Assembly: GCA_009380075.1 (NCBI GenBank)
Contig: WHSO01000006.1
Span: forward strand, 21,431-85,430
Direction of reading: 5' to 3'
Length of the DNA: 64,000 bases
Origin: Alphaproteobacteria bacterium
GTDB lineage: Bacteria > Pseudomonadota > Alphaproteobacteria > SMXQ01
Below, one piece after another: positions 7,924 through 19,934 of the stretch. The notes below the pieces were generated by a model. It had not been told where the DNA came from. It ran no database searches and saw only the letters and a program-made list of their open reading frames with translations. The translations under genes and the position numbers were made by a program. Position 1 is the stretch's first letter. Every line of letters begins with the position of its first letter.

Positions 7924-8438
7924 GCGCCGGCGCCCTTGCCGCCGTCGTCACCGTCGTCGTCGAGAAGGGCACGCAGGCGCGCGCGCTCCTGGGCATCCAG
8001 CGGCCGTGCCTCCCGCGCGGTCCGCCGGGCCCGCAATCGCAGGACTACGACCGCTCCGCCGATCAGGAGGAGCGCGAAAGGCGCCGTCCACAGCGCGACG
8101 GTGCTCGCCTTGAGCGGCGGCTTGAGCAGGACGAAATCGCCGTAACGGCTGGTCAGGAAGCGGATGATCTCCTCGTTGCTGTCGCCCGCGAGCAGGCGTT
8201 CGCGCACCAGGATGCGCAGGTCGCGCGCCAGCTCCGCGTCGGAATCGTCGATCGACTGGTTCTGGCAGACGAGGCAGCGCAATTCCTTGAACAGCTCGCG
8301 CGCCCGGGCTTCGAGCGCCGGGTCGGGCAGCGCCTCGTTGGCGCCGACGGCACGGGCCGGCGGCGCGGCGAGTCCCACCGTCACCGCCACCAGCGCCGCC
8401 GCCAGTGCGGCACGCACGCCGGTACGCGGGCGGATCAC
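7920..8438 (-). CDS. ccmH: Cytochrome c maturation protein CcmH (thioredoxin-like, CcmL type)
   Basis: CcmH reduces the apocytochrome CXXCH cysteines in the periplasm before haem attachment. The 172-aa protein starts at GTG (8438), which overlaps the ccmG stop as GTGA (8435-8438). It shows a signal peptide (AALAAALVAVTVGLAAPPARA region), the diagnostic LRCLVCQNQSIDDSDAELAR motif with its redox CxxC pair, and a C-terminal membrane anchor (TVALWTAPFALLLIGGAVVV). Its cytoplasmic tail is Arg/Asp-rich. The short form, with ccmI as a separate gene, is the alphaproteobacterial arrangement. Confidence 0.94.
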   Translation of the reverse strand: MIRPRTGVRAALAAALVAVTVGLAAPPARAVGANEALPDPALEARARELFKELRCLVCQNQSIDDSDAELARDLRILVRERLLAGDSNEEIIRFLTSRYGDFVLLKPPLKASTVALWTAPFALLLIGGAVVVLRLRARRTAREARPLDAQERARLRALLDDDGDDGGKGAGA

Positions 8439-8980
8439 GGTCTTTCCTCGCGCAACAGGCGCTCGATCACCGGAACGATCTTCTCGGCGTATTCGCCGGG
8501 GTGGATCGGACCGATGTGCTTGTAGCGGATGATCCCCGTGGCATCGATGATGAAGGTCTCCGGCACGCCGTAGACGCCGAAATCGATGGCGACGCGGCCC
8601 TTCTCGTCGGCGGCGATGCGGGCATAGGGATTGCCGAGCTCGGCGAGCCATTTCTTCGCGTCGGCGGGCTTGTCCTTGTAGTTGAGGCCGACGACCCGCA
8701 CCTTGCCCTCGCGCGCCATGCGCATCAGGATCGGATGCTCGATCTTGCACGGCAGGCACCACGACGCGAAGACGTTGAACACGCTGACGCGCCCCTTGAG
8801 GTCGACGTCGCTCACCTCGCCGTCGCCGTCGAGGGCCGGCAGGCGGAACGCCGGCACCGGCTTGCCGATGAACGGCGACGGGATTTCGCCGGGGTCGCGC
8901 GGACGCGACAGCAGGATGATGAAGATCGCGCTTAGCAGGACCAGCGCCGCGGCCGGCAGGATGAAAAGAAGGCGCCGCAT
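8435..8980 (-). CDS. ccmG: Thiol:disulfide interchange protein CcmG (DsbE)
   Basis: A membrane-anchored periplasmic thioredoxin that passes electrons to CcmH and apocytochrome c. The 181-aa protein has an N-terminal helix (LLFILPAAALVLLSAIFIIL) followed by the CcmG-type fold. The active site is WCLPC in FASWCLPCKIEHP, and the conserved GVYGVPETFIID motif carries the cis-proline. The ATG at 8980 lies 3 nt after the ccmF stop. The gene overlaps ccmH by 4 nt. Confidence 0.95.
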   Translation of the reverse strand: MRRLLFILPAAALVLLSAIFIILLSRPRDPGEIPSPFIGKPVPAFRLPALDGDGEVSDVDLKGRVSVFNVFASWCLPCKIEHPILMRMAREGKVRVVGLNYKDKPADAKKWLAELGNPYARIAADEKGRVAIDFGVYGVPETFIIDATGIIRYKHIGPIHPGEYAEKIVPVIERLLREERP

Positions 8981-8983
8981 CGG

Positions 8984-10987
8984 TCAGGCGGCGCCGGGCA
9001 CGGCCGCGTCGGCGGAACCCCGTGCCTTGCGCGACGGTGCGCCGACCCGGTGACGGCGGTCGGTGAGCGACACCAACCCGCCCGCCACCATGATCACCGC
9101 GCCGATCCAGATCCACGGCACCAGCGGGTTGTGATAGAGCCGCACGGTCCACCCGGCCGCGCCGCCGGGTGCCGGGGCGGTGGGATCGCCCAGCACGGCA
9201 TAGAGATCGGCCATGAAGGTGGTATGGATCGCGGCCTCCGTCGTCGTCTGGCGCGGCGTCGTGAAAGCGCGTTTTTCCGGGCGCAGGACCGTCACCGGGG
9301 CGCCGTTCCGGGTCACGGTCAGGGTCGCGCGCTCGGCCAGGTAATTGGGGCCGGGGATGCGTTCGACACGGTCGAGGGTGACACGGTAGCCCGCGATCTC
9401 CACCGCCTGGCCCGGCGTCATGGCGAGGATGCGCTCGGACTGCCAGGCCGACGACGCGGTGATGCCGAGCACGATCACCGCCATCGCCCCATGGGCCACC
9501 GTCATGCCGATGGCGGCGCGCGGCAGGCCACCGAGGCGCCGCAGCGTCTCGGCCGGCGGCGCGCGGAACAGGCGGATGCGTTCCGCCAGCTCCGTCACCG
9601 TGCCGAGGGCGAGCCAGGCGGCGAGCCCGACGCCGAGCACCGCGAGAACCGGACCGCCGGTAAACGCGAACGTGGTGCCGGTGACGAGGACGGTGACGAC
9701 CGCGGCGGCGGCGAGACGTGCGAGCACGCCGGCGAGGTCGCCGCGCTTCCAGGCCAGCAACGGCCCCATCGCCATGACCGCGATCAACGGCGCCATGATC
9801 GGAACGAAGGTAAGGTTGTAGTAGGGCGCGCCGACCGACACCTTGCCGGCGCCGACGGCCTCGATCACCAGCGGGTAGAGCGTACCCAGCAGCACCGTTG
9901 CCGTCGCCGTGCCGAGCAGCAGGTTGTTGAGCACCAGCCCCCCTTCGCGCGAGATGGGTGCGAACAGGCCGCCCATGCGCATGGATGGCGCCCGCAACGC
10001 ATAGAGGCCGAGGCTGCCTCCCGCCGCGACCAGCAGCAGCGCCAGGATGAACAGCCCGCGCGTCGGGTCGCTGGCGAAGGTATGGACCGAGGTGAGCACG
10101 CCGGACCGCACTAGGAAGGTGCCCATCATCGCCAGCACGAAGGTAAGGATGGCGAGCAGGATGGTCCAGCTCTTGAGCGCGTCGCGTTTCTCCACCACGA
10201 TCGCCGAATGCAGGAGCGCCGTTCCCGCCAGCCACGGCATGAACGACGCGTTTTCCACCGGGTCCCAGAACCAGAAGCCGCCCCAGCCGAGCTCGTAGTA
10301 CGCCCACCAGCTTCCCAGTGCGATACCCAACGTCAGCGCACACCACGCCGCGAGCGTCCACGGCCGGACCCAGCGCGCCCAGGCGGCGTCGACCCGGCCC
10401 TCGATCAGGGCCGCGACGGCAAAGGCGAAGGCGACCGAGAAGCCGACATAGCCGAGGTAGAGAAACGGCGGATGGAAGGCAAGGCCGGGGTCCTGCAGGA
10501 TGGGGTTGAGGCCGTTGCCGTCTACCGGCGCGGGGTCGAGGCGCAGGAACGGGTTCGACGTCGCCACGACGAACAGCAGGAAGGCGAAGCCGATCATGCC
10601 CTGCACGGCCAGCACGCGGGCGCGCAGCGCCGGCGGCAGGTTGCGGCCAAAGGCGGCGATGGCGGCGCCGAACAGCGCCAGGATCAGCACCCACAGCACC
10701 ATGGAGCCTTCGTGATTGCTCCACACGCCGGCCACCTTGTAGAGCATGGGCTTGGCCGAATGGGAATTCTGCGCCACGTTGACGACGGAAAAATCCGACA
10801 CGATGTAAGCGTGCATCAGGCTGAAGAAGGCCGCGGCGATGAACACGAACTGGGTGACCGCGGCGGTGCGGCCCATGTCCATCAGTGCCGCATCGTTGCG
10901 CGCCGCACCGAACAGTGGCACCGTCGCCTGGGCCGCCGCCAGGCACAGCGCGAGGACGAGGGCGAAATGTCCGGCCTCGGCGATCAT
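8984..10987 (-). CDS. ccmF: Haem lyase CcmF
   Basis: A large integral membrane protein (667 aa) that ligates haem from holo-CcmE to apocytochrome c. The tryptophan-rich WWD haem-handling domain is seen as [19 protein letters not shown] with [10 protein letters not shown]. Many transmembrane helices are evident along the chain. The ATG at 10987 overlaps the ccmE stop as ATGA; longer in-frame starts would run into ccmE. The C-terminal DUF3394-like end contains the periplasmic segment [20 protein letters not shown] typical of CcmF. Confidence 0.95.
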   Translation of the reverse strand: MIAEAGHFALVLALCLAAAQATVPLFGAARNDAALMDMGRTAAVTQFVFIAAAFFSLMHAYIVSDFSVVNVAQNSHSAKPMLYKVAGVWSNHEGSMVLWVLILALFGAAIAAFGRNLPPALRARVLAVQGMIGFAFLLFVVATSNPFLRLDPAPVDGNGLNPILQDPGLAFHPPFLYLGYVGFSVAFAFAVAALIEGRVDAAWARWVRPWTLAAWCALTLGIALGSWWAYYELGWGGFWFWDPVENASFMPWLAGTALLHSAIVVEKRDALKSWTILLAILTFVLAMMGTFLVRSGVLTSVHTFASDPTRGLFILALLLVAAGGSLGLYALRAPSMRMGGLFAPISREGGLVLNNLLLGTATATVLLGTLYPLVIEAVGAGKVSVGAPYYNLTFVPIMAPLIAVMAMGPLLAWKRGDLAGVLARLAAAAVVTVLVTGTTFAFTGGPVLAVLGVGLAAWLALGTVTELAERIRLFRAPPAETLRRLGGLPRAAIGMTVAHGAMAVIVLGITASSAWQSERILAMTPGQAVEIAGYRVTLDRVERIPGPNYLAERATLTVTRNGAPVTVLRPEKRAFTTPRQTTTEAAIHTTFMADLYAVLGDPTAPAPGGAAGWTVRLYHNPLVPWIWIGAVIMVAGGLVSLTDRRHRVGAPSRKARGSADAAVPGAA

Positions 10988-11484
10988 GGGGTTGCACCCG
11001 TGCCGGCGCCTGCCTTGCCTTCGGACTCCTTCCACTGGCCAGAGCGCTTGATGGCGTCAGCGACCTCGCGCGGCATGTAGGTCTCGTCGTGCTTGGCCAG
11101 GACTTCGCGCGCCTCGAAGGTGCCGGGCGCGGTGAGGCGGCCTTGGGCAACCACGCCCTGGCCCTCACGGAACAAGTCGGGAAGGATGCCGCGATACACG
11201 ACCGCCAGCCGGTTCGCGGTGTCGGTGACGGTGAAGCGCACCTCCGCCCCCTGGCGCGCAACGCTGCCCTTCTCCACCAGGCCGCCGATGCGGATCAGGC
11301 GGTCCCTGGGCACGTCGGTGCGGGTGGCAAGGTCGGTCGGCGAATAGAAGAACACAAGGTTGTCCTCAAAGGCATTGAGGATCAGCATCGCCGCGAGGCC
11401 GAGAACGACCGCGGCGGCGCCGAGCAGATAGAGCCGCCGGCGGCGCCGGGTGAAGGCCGGACGGCGGGGTCGGGCCGTGGTCAC
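10984..11484 (-). CDS. ccmE: Cytochrome c-type biogenesis haem chaperone CcmE
   Basis: The periplasmic haem chaperone carries haem covalently bound to a histidine. The 166-aa protein has an N-terminal anchor ([20 protein letters not shown]) and an OB-fold, with the haem-binding motif HDETYMP; H is the attachment residue, followed by the stabilising tyrosine. The GTG start at 11484 overlaps the ccmD stop as GTGA (11481-11484). The C-terminal tail is Lys/Gly/Ala-rich, as is common in this family. Confidence 0.95.
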   Translation of the reverse strand: MTTARPRRPAFTRRRRRLYLLGAAAVVLGLAAMLILNAFEDNLVFFYSPTDLATRTDVPRDRLIRIGGLVEKGSVARQGAEVRFTVTDTANRLAVVYRGILPDLFREGQGVVAQGRLTAPGTFEAREVLAKHDETYMPREVADAIKRSGQWKESEGKAGAGTGATP

Positions 11485-11660
11485 GGGCGGCCGCCTTCGG
11501 CGCGATCCCGCATCCGGTCGAGCGCGCCCTCGCTGGCCCGGAGGCGGGCCAGCACCCGCCATGCCATCCCGCCCAGTACCAGGGCGGCGAAGGCGAATGC
11601 CGGCCAGACGTAGGCGCCGTAGCCGCCCATGCGGAAGAATTCCGTGACGGCGGCGGTCAT
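11481..11660 (-). CDS. ccmD: Haem exporter accessory protein CcmD
   Basis: A 59-aa membrane protein that helps release holo-CcmE from the CcmABCD complex. The sequence begins [20 protein letters not shown]. The [11 protein letters not shown] segment is the CcmD signature and leads into a single membrane helix ([13 protein letters not shown]), with a charged cytoplasmic tail after it. It overlaps ccmC at its start (ATGA, 11657-11660) and ccmE at its stop. It is short enough to be missed by gene callers. Confidence 0.9.
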   Translation of the reverse strand: MTAAVTEFFRMGGYGAYVWPAFAFAALVLGGMAWRVLARLRASEGALDRMRDRAEGGRP

Positions 11661-12415
11661 CGCGCTTCCCCTTGTAGCCCGTCCGCCGCCGGCTCATTGC
11701 GTCCCGCCGCGACCAACAGGGCCTGCAGCTTGCGTCCGGCGATCTCGGCCCGCACGCTCAGGATCAGCAGTGCGGCGAAATAGGCCATGAAGGCGACCGC
11801 CATCGTCAGCAGCGGCCAGAGCATCGACGGGTGGATGGCGGGTCCGCCGATACGCAACACCGAAGCGGGCTGGTGCAACGTCGCCCACCAGTCGACCGAG
11901 AACTTGATGATCGGGATGTTGACGAAGCCGACCAGCGCCAGCAACGCCGCGGCGCGGTTGCCGCGCTCGGCGTCGTCGAAGGCGCCGCGCAGCGCGATCA
12001 GGCCGAGGTAGAGGAAGAACAGCACCAGCACTGAGGTCAGCCGCGCGTCCCATACCCACCACGTGCCCCAGCTGGTCTTGCCCCACAGCATGCCGGTGAC
12101 CAGGCAGATCGCGGTGAACCCGGCGCCCAACGGCACCGCCGCGCCGGCGACGATATGCGCCAACGGATGCTTCCACACCAGCGCGACGGCGGAGAACACG
12201 GCGACCAGCGTATAGGCGGCGAGCGCCATCCATGCCGCCGGCACGTGGATGTACATGATCCGCACCGAATCGCCCTGCTGGTAGTCGGCGGGCGATACGA
12301 ACACGGCGAGCCACAGGCCGACGCCCCCCGTCACCGCCGCCGCTGCCCAGCACCACGGCAGCACCGCGCCGGCGAGGCGCAGGAAACGGGCGGGATTGGC
12401 GAGGATATTGACCAT
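11657..12415 (-). CDS. ccmC: Haem transporter CcmC
   Basis: An inner-membrane protein (252 aa) that loads haem onto CcmE. The WWD domain is present as [18 protein letters not shown], flanked by conserved histidines in periplasmic loops (MYIHVPAAW and [10 protein letters not shown]). About six transmembrane helices are visible. The start at 12415 lies 3 nt after the ccmB stop. The gene sits in the middle of the overlapping operon and shares 4 nt with ccmD. Confidence 0.95.
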   Translation of the reverse strand: MVNILANPARFLRLAGAVLPWCWAAAAVTGGVGLWLAVFVSPADYQQGDSVRIMYIHVPAAWMALAAYTLVAVFSAVALVWKHPLAHIVAGAAVPLGAGFTAICLVTGMLWGKTSWGTWWVWDARLTSVLVLFFLYLGLIALRGAFDDAERGNRAAALLALVGFVNIPIIKFSVDWWATLHQPASVLRIGGPAIHPSMLWPLLTMAVAFMAYFAALLILSVRAEIAGRKLQALLVAAGRNEPAADGLQGEAR

Positions 12416-12418
12416 AGC

Positions 12419-13083
12419 TTACCTGCTGGCCTGTCTCAGGGCCGCCGCCGCGGCGAACGGCGCAAGCGCCAGGGCGGCCAGTAAAAACCCCGCAAGCGCC
12501 GTCAGGCTCGCGCCGGCGTCGGTTCCGGCGATGGCCGCGTCCACCGCGGCGACCCCGAAGATCAATATGGGAATATAGAGCGGCAGGACCAGAAGGGAAA
12601 TCAGCACGCCCCCCCGACGGGCGCCGAGGGTCAGTGCCGCGCCGATGGCGCCGATCAGGGTCAAGGCCGGCGTCCCCAGAGCGAGCGCACCCAGGACCGC
12701 GCCATAGCCCGGAACCGGCAGGTTGAGCATCACGCCGAGGACGGGCGCCGCCGCGATCAGGGGCACGCCGGTAGCGATCCAGTGGGCCGCGCATTTGGCC
12801 AGCACGACCAGTTCCAGCGGCACGTCGGCCAGCAGCAGCCCTCGAGGCTGCCGTCCTCGAAATCCGCCGCAAACATGCGCTCAAGGGCGAGCATGGCGGC
12901 GAGCAGCGCCGTCACCCAGATCAGGCCCGGTGCGGCACGCGCCAAAAGCGCCGGATCGCCGCCGAGGCCGAAGCCGAACAGCAGCGCCCCCAGCACGAAG
13001 AACGCCACCACCATCAGCGTGTCGGCGCCGCGTCGCCAGGCGAGGCGCAGGTCGCAGAAGGTGATGGCGAGGAGCGCCACCAT
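12419..13083 (-). pseudogene. ccmB: Haem exporter permease CcmB, interrupted by a 1-nt frameshift
   Basis: CcmB is the membrane subunit of the CcmAB ABC transporter that drives release of haem-loaded CcmE. Two frames together make a full-length CcmB of about 221 aa. The first (start 13083, LRLAWRRGADTLMV...FEDGSLEG) is followed by a second frame beginning LLLADVPLELVVLAKCAAHW. The switch lies at about 12838-12842, where GAGGGCTGCTGCTGG would need one extra C to read EGLLLAD. As written, the first frame runs on out of phase until about 12757. All other ccm genes are intact, so a sequencing or assembly error in a GC-rich run is as likely as a real mutation. Confidence 0.85.
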
Positions 13084-13085
13084 GC

Positions 13086-13805
13086 TCAGGCACCGGCATC
13101 CGGGGTGATGTCGTCGTTGAAGGGGTCGGCGAAGCGGGACGCGGCGAAGCGCGCGATCGGGAGCTCCTGGGCGCGGTCCGCCGCGATGTCGCCATGGGTT
13201 GCGATGACCGCCATGCCGCCCGCCTTGCGGTGCCGGGCGAGGGCTGCCTCAAAGGCGCGCGCCGATGCCGCATCGAGGGACGTTGTCGGTTCGTCCAGTA
13301 GCCACAGGACCGCGTGGCTGGCGGCGACGCGGGCGAGTGCGACGCGCCGCTTCTGGCCGGCGGAGAGATAACGGCAGGGCAGGCGCTCGAGTGGCGCCAG
13401 CGCATAGGCCGAGACCGCACGCGCCAGGGCGGCGTCGCGGGCGCGCGCATCCGTGGGACCGTTGACGCGACTCCACAGATTCAGGGTCTCGTGCGCGGTG
13501 AGCTCCGGTTTCAGGCCGTCCGCATGGCCGAGATACGCGATCGCCGGCTCTGTCGCGGCTCCGTCGAGGATGCAGGATCCCGCCGCGCTCGGCAAAAGCC
13601 CCGCCATGACGCGCAGCAGGCTCGACTTGCCGACGCCGTTGGGCCCGGTCAGCAGCAAGAGGCCGCCCGGGGCGACGTCGAAGCCGAGCCCGGCGAACAG
13701 TACCCGCCCCCCACGGACGCAGGCGAGCCCCACTCCCCTGAAGCGGGACGCAGGAAAGGACGGCGGCGTTGCGTCCGGCCTGGCGCCGGCGGGAGCATCG
13801 ATCAT
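13086..13805 (-). CDS. ccmA: Haem exporter ATP-binding protein CcmA
   Basis: The ATPase subunit of the CcmAB exporter. Walker A is GPNGVGKSS, the signature is LSAGQKRRVALAR (the SAGQ variant usual for CcmA), Walker B is LWLLDEPTTSLD, and the switch histidine is in IATHGD. The ATG at 13805 (about 239 aa) is preferred because AGGGG lies 6 nt upstream; an ATG at 13817 is the alternative. This is the first gene of the nine-gene minus-strand operon. Its stop lies 2 nt from the ccmB start. Its promoter should lie between 13806 and about 13867, next to the candidate small RNA terminator. Confidence 0.94.
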   Translation of the reverse strand: MIDAPAGARPDATPPSFPASRFRGVGLACVRGGRVLFAGLGFDVAPGGLLLLTGPNGVGKSSLLRVMAGLLPSAAGSCILDGAATEPAIAYLGHADGLKPELTAHETLNLWSRVNGPTDARARDAALARAVSAYALAPLERLPCRYLSAGQKRRVALARVAASHAVLWLLDEPTTSLDAASARAFEAALARHRKAGGMAVIATHGDIAADRAQELPIARFAASRFADPFNDDITPDAGA

Positions 13806-13867
13806 GGCGCCCCTCATAGCATAGGGTGAGGCCCGCGCGCGTCACCAAGCTGAAGGGTGCAACCCAC

Positions 13868-13905
13868 AAAAATAGCGGCCACCGGCGGGGGGACCGGTGG
13901 CCGCT
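13868..13905 (-). terminator. Intrinsic terminator (minus strand)
   Basis: A perfect 12-bp GC-rich stem, AGCGGCCACCGG (13874-13885) and CCGGTGGCCGCT (13894-13905), with an 8-nt loop, is followed on the minus strand by ATTTTTG (13873-13867). On the plus strand no T-tract follows. No annotated minus-strand gene lies upstream of it, which is the main reason to suspect the small RNA above. Confidence 0.7.
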
Positions 13906-14054
13906 GGGAATTCCGGCATCAGGGTGCCGGTCGGAGGCTACTCTGGAAGGCCATGCAACGGGAGAGGGGGGGATTGCTGCGGCGGCCTTCCATTGGCTCT
14001 AAATGACCCCGGAAATGTGACCAGAGTAGGCCTCCAATGGGGCGAAAATGAGAT
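13868..14054 (-). ncRNA. Candidate structured small RNA between ccmA and acnA
   Basis: The minus strand can form a long nested fold. The outer stem pairs 13933-13946 with 14021-14035 (14 bp, one bulge). The inner stem pairs AAGGCC (13947-13952) with GGCCTT (13984-13989). An apical stem is GCAA/TTGC, with a C-rich loop UCCCCCCCUCUCCCG on the minus strand. The fold is followed by a terminator hairpin and U-tract at 13868-13905. A weak -10 (TAGAAT, 14066-14061) would start an RNA of about 187 nt. No convincing protein frame is present. C-rich loops of this kind are known in alphaproteobacterial anti-Shine-Dalgarno small RNAs. The fold is seen; transcription and function are inferred. Confidence 0.45.
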
Positions 14055-14255
14055 ATTTCCATTCTACCTACCAAGCTATTGAAATAAATTGTATAAAATA
14101 CCTTGCGGACGGGTGTTTGCGGGGCGCGCAAAACGCGCGTTTGACGGCCCGCGCGTTTCCCGTTAACACCCCACTTTCTCTGGCCAATCATCCTATTCGC
14201 AAGGGTCTGCCGCCGTTCGCGGGCGGCGCCCCAGCCAACCAAAGGGAGAGAGACC

Positions 14256-16928
<2,673 letters not shown>

Positions 16929-16980
16929 CGTCACGGCGGGCGCGCTCGCGCGCGTCCGCCCGCGTAGGCGACGAGGCGAC

Positions 16981-18015
16981 ATGGCCGATCCCATCCCAAT
17001 GCCGAAATCACCGGGCCCGGAGCCATCCGCCGGACGCCTCGCCGGGCTGACCGCCTGGGCCCTGACCGAAGGCCACGCCGGGATGGAAATCCAGGCCCGC
17101 GCGCTGGCAGAGGCACTGGGCCTCGACCCGGTGGTCAAGCGGGCGCCGGCGCCGAAGGCGACCGGCTGGCTGCCGCCACGGCTGTGGCCCTCGGCGCTCG
17201 CCAACGCCAACAAACGGGGCGCGGATCTGACGCCGCCGTGGCCCGACGTTCTCATCACCTGCGGCCGGCGCGTCGTCGCCCCGGCGCTCGCCATACGGCG
17301 CGCGAGCCGCGAGGGTGGGGCGCCCGGGACCTTCGCCATCCATATCCAGAATCCGCAGGTGCCGCTTCGCCTCTTCGACGTGGTGGTGGCGCCCGATCAC
17401 GACGCCATGACCGGGCCCAATGTCGTGAGTTGCCTCGGCTCGATCCACGCCCTTACGGCCCGACGCCTCAAGGCCGAGGGTGTGGCATCCCGCAAACGTT
17501 TTGCCGACCTGCCACGCCCCCTCGTCACCGTGCTGGTCGGGGGCGCCAACCGGGCCTACGGCATCGGCACGAAGGAGATGGAGCGTCTTGCCGATTCCAT
17601 ATTTTCGCTGATGGTGCGGCAGAACTGCGGCGTCGCCGTGGTGCCGTCGCGACGCACGGGCCGCCGGAACGTGCGCCTGCTGAAAGATCGCCTGTCCGAT
17701 ATCGGCGCCTATGTCTGGGACGGGGAGGACGAGAACCCCTATCTGGCGCTGATCGGCCTGGCCGATGCGCTCATCGTCACCTGCGACTCGGTCAACATGG
17801 TGTGCGAAGCGGCGGCGAGCGGAAAGCCGGTCTACATCGTGATGTACAAGGGCCGCTCGGCGCGCTTCGACGCCTTTCACGCCGCCATGCGGACGCGCGG
17901 CCACGTACGGGCATTCAGCGGCCAGATCGACTTCTTCTGGCGGCCCGCCCCCCTGGTCGAGATCGATGCCGTCGCCGCCGAGATCGTCCAACGCTACCGC
18001 ACCGAGCGCGGCTGA
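16981..18015 (+). CDS. ELM1-family protein (mitochondrial fission ELM1-like, DUF1022)
   Basis: A 344-aa protein of the ELM1/DUF1022 family, found in plants and in alphaproteobacteria. Typical segments are LTEGHAGMEIQARALAEALG near the N-terminus, HIQNPQVP, the GGANRAYG loop and VTCDSVNMVCEAAASGKPVY, which resembles a glycosyltransferase-B nucleotide-binding half. Bacterial members are thought to act in cell-envelope metabolism, but no activity is established that I can cite. The gene begins 52 nt after acnA on the same strand; a GC-rich hairpin (about 16936-16962) without T-tract lies between. It converges on the cupin gene with a 7-nt gap. Confidence 0.85.
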   Translation: MADPIPMPKSPGPEPSAGRLAGLTAWALTEGHAGMEIQARALAEALGLDPVVKRAPAPKATGWLPPRLWPSALANANKRGADLTPPWPDVLITCGRRVVAPALAIRRASREGGAPGTFAIHIQNPQVPLRLFDVVVAPDHDAMTGPNVVSCLGSIHALTARRLKAEGVASRKRFADLPRPLVTVLVGGANRAYGIGTKEMERLADSIFSLMVRQNCGVAVVPSRRTGRRNVRLLKDRLSDIGAYVWDGEDENPYLALIGLADALIVTCDSVNMVCEAAASGKPVYIVMYKGRSARFDAFHAAMRTRGHVRAFSGQIDFFWRPAPLVEIDAVAAEIVQRYRTERG

Positions 18016-18022
18016 GGCGGGG

Positions 18023-18499
18023 TCAGTAGGGCGTGCCGTCCTTGTGCACGAAGTGCCATCGTCCGTCGGCGTCCATCCCGGCGGCGATATCGTCGTCCGG
18101 ATAGGTCACTGTGTCGCCCTTGGTGCGGTCGCCGATCTCGAGATACGTCGCCTCCGCCGCGCCGCGGTTGACGAGGTGGTGGGCATCGCCGCCGCCCGCC
18201 CTGAAGCCCGCGCACATGCCCGGCGTCAGGACAGTTTCCCCCGCGTTGGTCACCAGGGTGAGGGTCCCCTCGAGGACATAGACGAATTCGTCCTGCCGTC
18301 GGTGGGCGTGGCGCAGCGCGCTTTCGCTGCCCGGCGCGAGGCGGGTCAGGTTGACGCCGAAATTGGTCAGGCCGAAGGCCTCCCCCAGCGGGCGTTTTTC
18401 CCGTCCGGCCACGCGGCGGGCGAAGGGCTCGGGGTAATTGCTGGCTTTGGCGCGTGCCGGCAATCCGGCGGCGCGAGCGGCGATGGGACGGTCGGGCAT
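18023..18499 (-). CDS. Cupin-domain protein
   Basis: A 158-aa single-domain cupin. The metal-binding first motif is H-A-H-x4-E in LRHAHRRQDEFVYVLEG, and the second motif region is GGGDAHHLVNRGA. The C-terminal end DADGRWHFVHKDGTPY is common in a group of alphaproteobacterial cupins of unknown substrate. The ATG at 18499 begins MPDRPIAARAAG; longer frames would intrude into the divergent gene promoter. It is divergent from the DUF1223 gene at 18640. The enzyme activity cannot be read from sequence. Confidence 0.85.
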   Translation of the reverse strand: MPDRPIAARAAGLPARAKASNYPEPFARRVAGREKRPLGEAFGLTNFGVNLTRLAPGSESALRHAHRRQDEFVYVLEGTLTLVTNAGETVLTPGMCAGFRAGGGDAHHLVNRGAAEATYLEIGDRTKGDTVTYPDDDIAAGMDADGRWHFVHKDGTPY

Positions 18500-18639
18500 T
18501 GGACTCTCGTGGTTTCCGGGATGCCGCGATCCTAGCATGGTCCCGGTCCTGTGTCCGGCGCGGTGGCGAAATGGACCCTCACCAAAGCGTGAACGCGATT
18601 GATTGGGGTGGCCCAGGAGCATGGGCATAGTCTGGCGGC

Positions 18640-19398
18640 ATGAAGATGGTTTCACTCAGGGTCATTCCCGTTTTCGTCGCGGTCCTCGTGTTCGCGGCGT
18701 CGCCGGCGCGGACGGAACCCGCATCGGAGCCCGCCCAGCCGGTGGTGGTCGAGCTGTTCACGTCCCAGGGATGCTCGTCCTGCCCTCCCGCAGATGCCTA
18801 CCTGATGCAGCTCGCGAAGGATCCCGGCATTCTCGCGCTCTCCCTGCATGTCGATTACTGGAACGGGCTCGGCTGGAAGGATCCGTTCTCCAGCCCCGAG
18901 GTGACCGTGCGCCAGCGCAGCTACGCGCGCAATCTCGGCGCGCATTACGTCTATACGCCGCAGATGGTGGTGATGGGTGCCGCCCATGCGGTCGGCTCCA
19001 ACCGCAGCGATGTGGCGCGGCTTATCGCCGATACGCGTGCGGGCATGGCTCCCGCGCCCACCGTTGCCATCGATCATATGGCGCGCAACACGCTGACCAT
19101 CCGCGTCGGTGCGGGACAGGTGAAGGGGCGTGCGACGGTGTGGCTGGTCTCCTACGATACCCGCCATGAGACCAGGGTGGCGGCGGGCGAGAACGGCGGC
19201 CGGACCCTTGCCTATTCCAACGTCGTGCGCGGCATCCGTTCCGTCGGCGCGTGGGACGGTTCGGCGACCAGCCTCACCGTGGATGTGACCGAGGAAATGA
19301 ACGACGGCTATCAGAATTGTGCCGTGCTGGTCCAGGCGGGCGAAACCGGGCCGATCGTCGCGTCCGCGTCCATGCCGATGCGCATCGCCGCACGGTAA
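18640..19398 (+). CDS. Secreted DUF1223 thioredoxin-like protein
   Basis: A 252-aa exported protein with a signal peptide (VIPVFVAVLVFAASPARTEP) followed by the DUF1223 core VVELFTSQGCSSCPPAD, a thioredoxin-like fold with CSSC as the probable redox pair. Further landmarks are LHVDYWNGLGWKDPFSS and YTPQMVVMG. It is likely periplasmic. No partner is linked, and its role is undefined. It is commonly found near acnA and ccm genes in this group, which fits a link to thiol chemistry in the envelope, but that is inference. Confidence 0.85.
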   Translation: MKMVSLRVIPVFVAVLVFAASPARTEPASEPAQPVVVELFTSQGCSSCPPADAYLMQLAKDPGILALSLHVDYWNGLGWKDPFSSPEVTVRQRSYARNLGAHYVYTPQMVVMGAAHAVGSNRSDVARLIADTRAGMAPAPTVAIDHMARNTLTIRVGAGQVKGRATVWLVSYDTRHETRVAAGENGGRTLAYSNVVRGIRSVGAWDGSATSLTVDVTEEMNDGYQNCAVLVQAGETGPIVASASMPMRIAAR

Positions 19399-19543
19399 CC
19401 CGTACCCGGCCCGGCGCCGGGGTTCCGGGCCGCCCCGCGTTCCCAAGAGTTCACTGTTTTCCTGGGCTTCCGGGCTCTGGCGAAGGCGCGCCGGGCGATG
19501 ATATGCTGCGCGGACACTTTCCGTAGCGCGTCAGGAGGACATC

Positions 19544-19882
19544 ATGGCCATTCCCGTTCAGATCACTTTCCGGGACATCCCGTCGAGCGACGCGGTCGAG
19601 ACCAGGATCCATAAATACGCCGAAAAGCTCGATCGATTTACCGATCGCGCGACGTCGCTCCACGTTATCGTCGCCGCGCCCCATGCGCGCAGCCAGGGAC
19701 CCCAGCACAAGGGCCAGCTCTACCAGTTCACCCTTGAATTGACCCTGCCGAAGGGCGACATCGTCGTACGCCAGGGCGACACCGACAACCATGCACACGA
19801 GGACGTCTACGTCGCCATGCGCGATGCCTTCAAGGCCCTGGAACGTCGCACGCACGAACATTTCGAAAAGCTCGGCCACTGA
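19544..19882 (+). CDS. Ribosome hibernation-promoting factor family protein (short form)
   Basis: A 112-aa HPF/YfiA (sigma-54 modulation/S30EA) domain protein. The pattern ITFRDIPSSDAVETRIHKYA with AEKLDRF at the N-terminus and HAHEDVYVAMRDAFKALERR at the C-terminus fits this fold. Family members bind the small ribosomal subunit and stop translation in stationary phase. It lacks the C-terminal dimerisation domain of long HPF. The start at 19544 has AGGAGG 7 nt upstream. It is followed closely by the helicase gene. Confidence 0.85.
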   Translation: MAIPVQITFRDIPSSDAVETRIHKYAEKLDRFTDRATSLHVIVAAPHARSQGPQHKGQLYQFTLELTLPKGDIVVRQGDTDNHAHEDVYVAMRDAFKALERRTHEHFEKLGH

Positions 19883-19934
19883 GACGGCCGCGTCCGGTGC
19901 CGTCAAAGCGACGGAAAGGGATCGTCCCGCACCC

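Noticed and set aside
7920..11261. Very long open frame of 1113 codons across the ccm region, as if one giant protein
   Set aside because: Only its last part (7920-8438) is CcmH. The rest is an out-of-phase reading of ccmF and ccmG in GC-rich DNA, with no start context or domains.
13868..14054. 6S RNA or a riboswitch for acnA
   Set aside because: The terminator is on the minus strand, so the RNA would not be an acnA leader. The fold lacks the long central bubble of 6S RNA.
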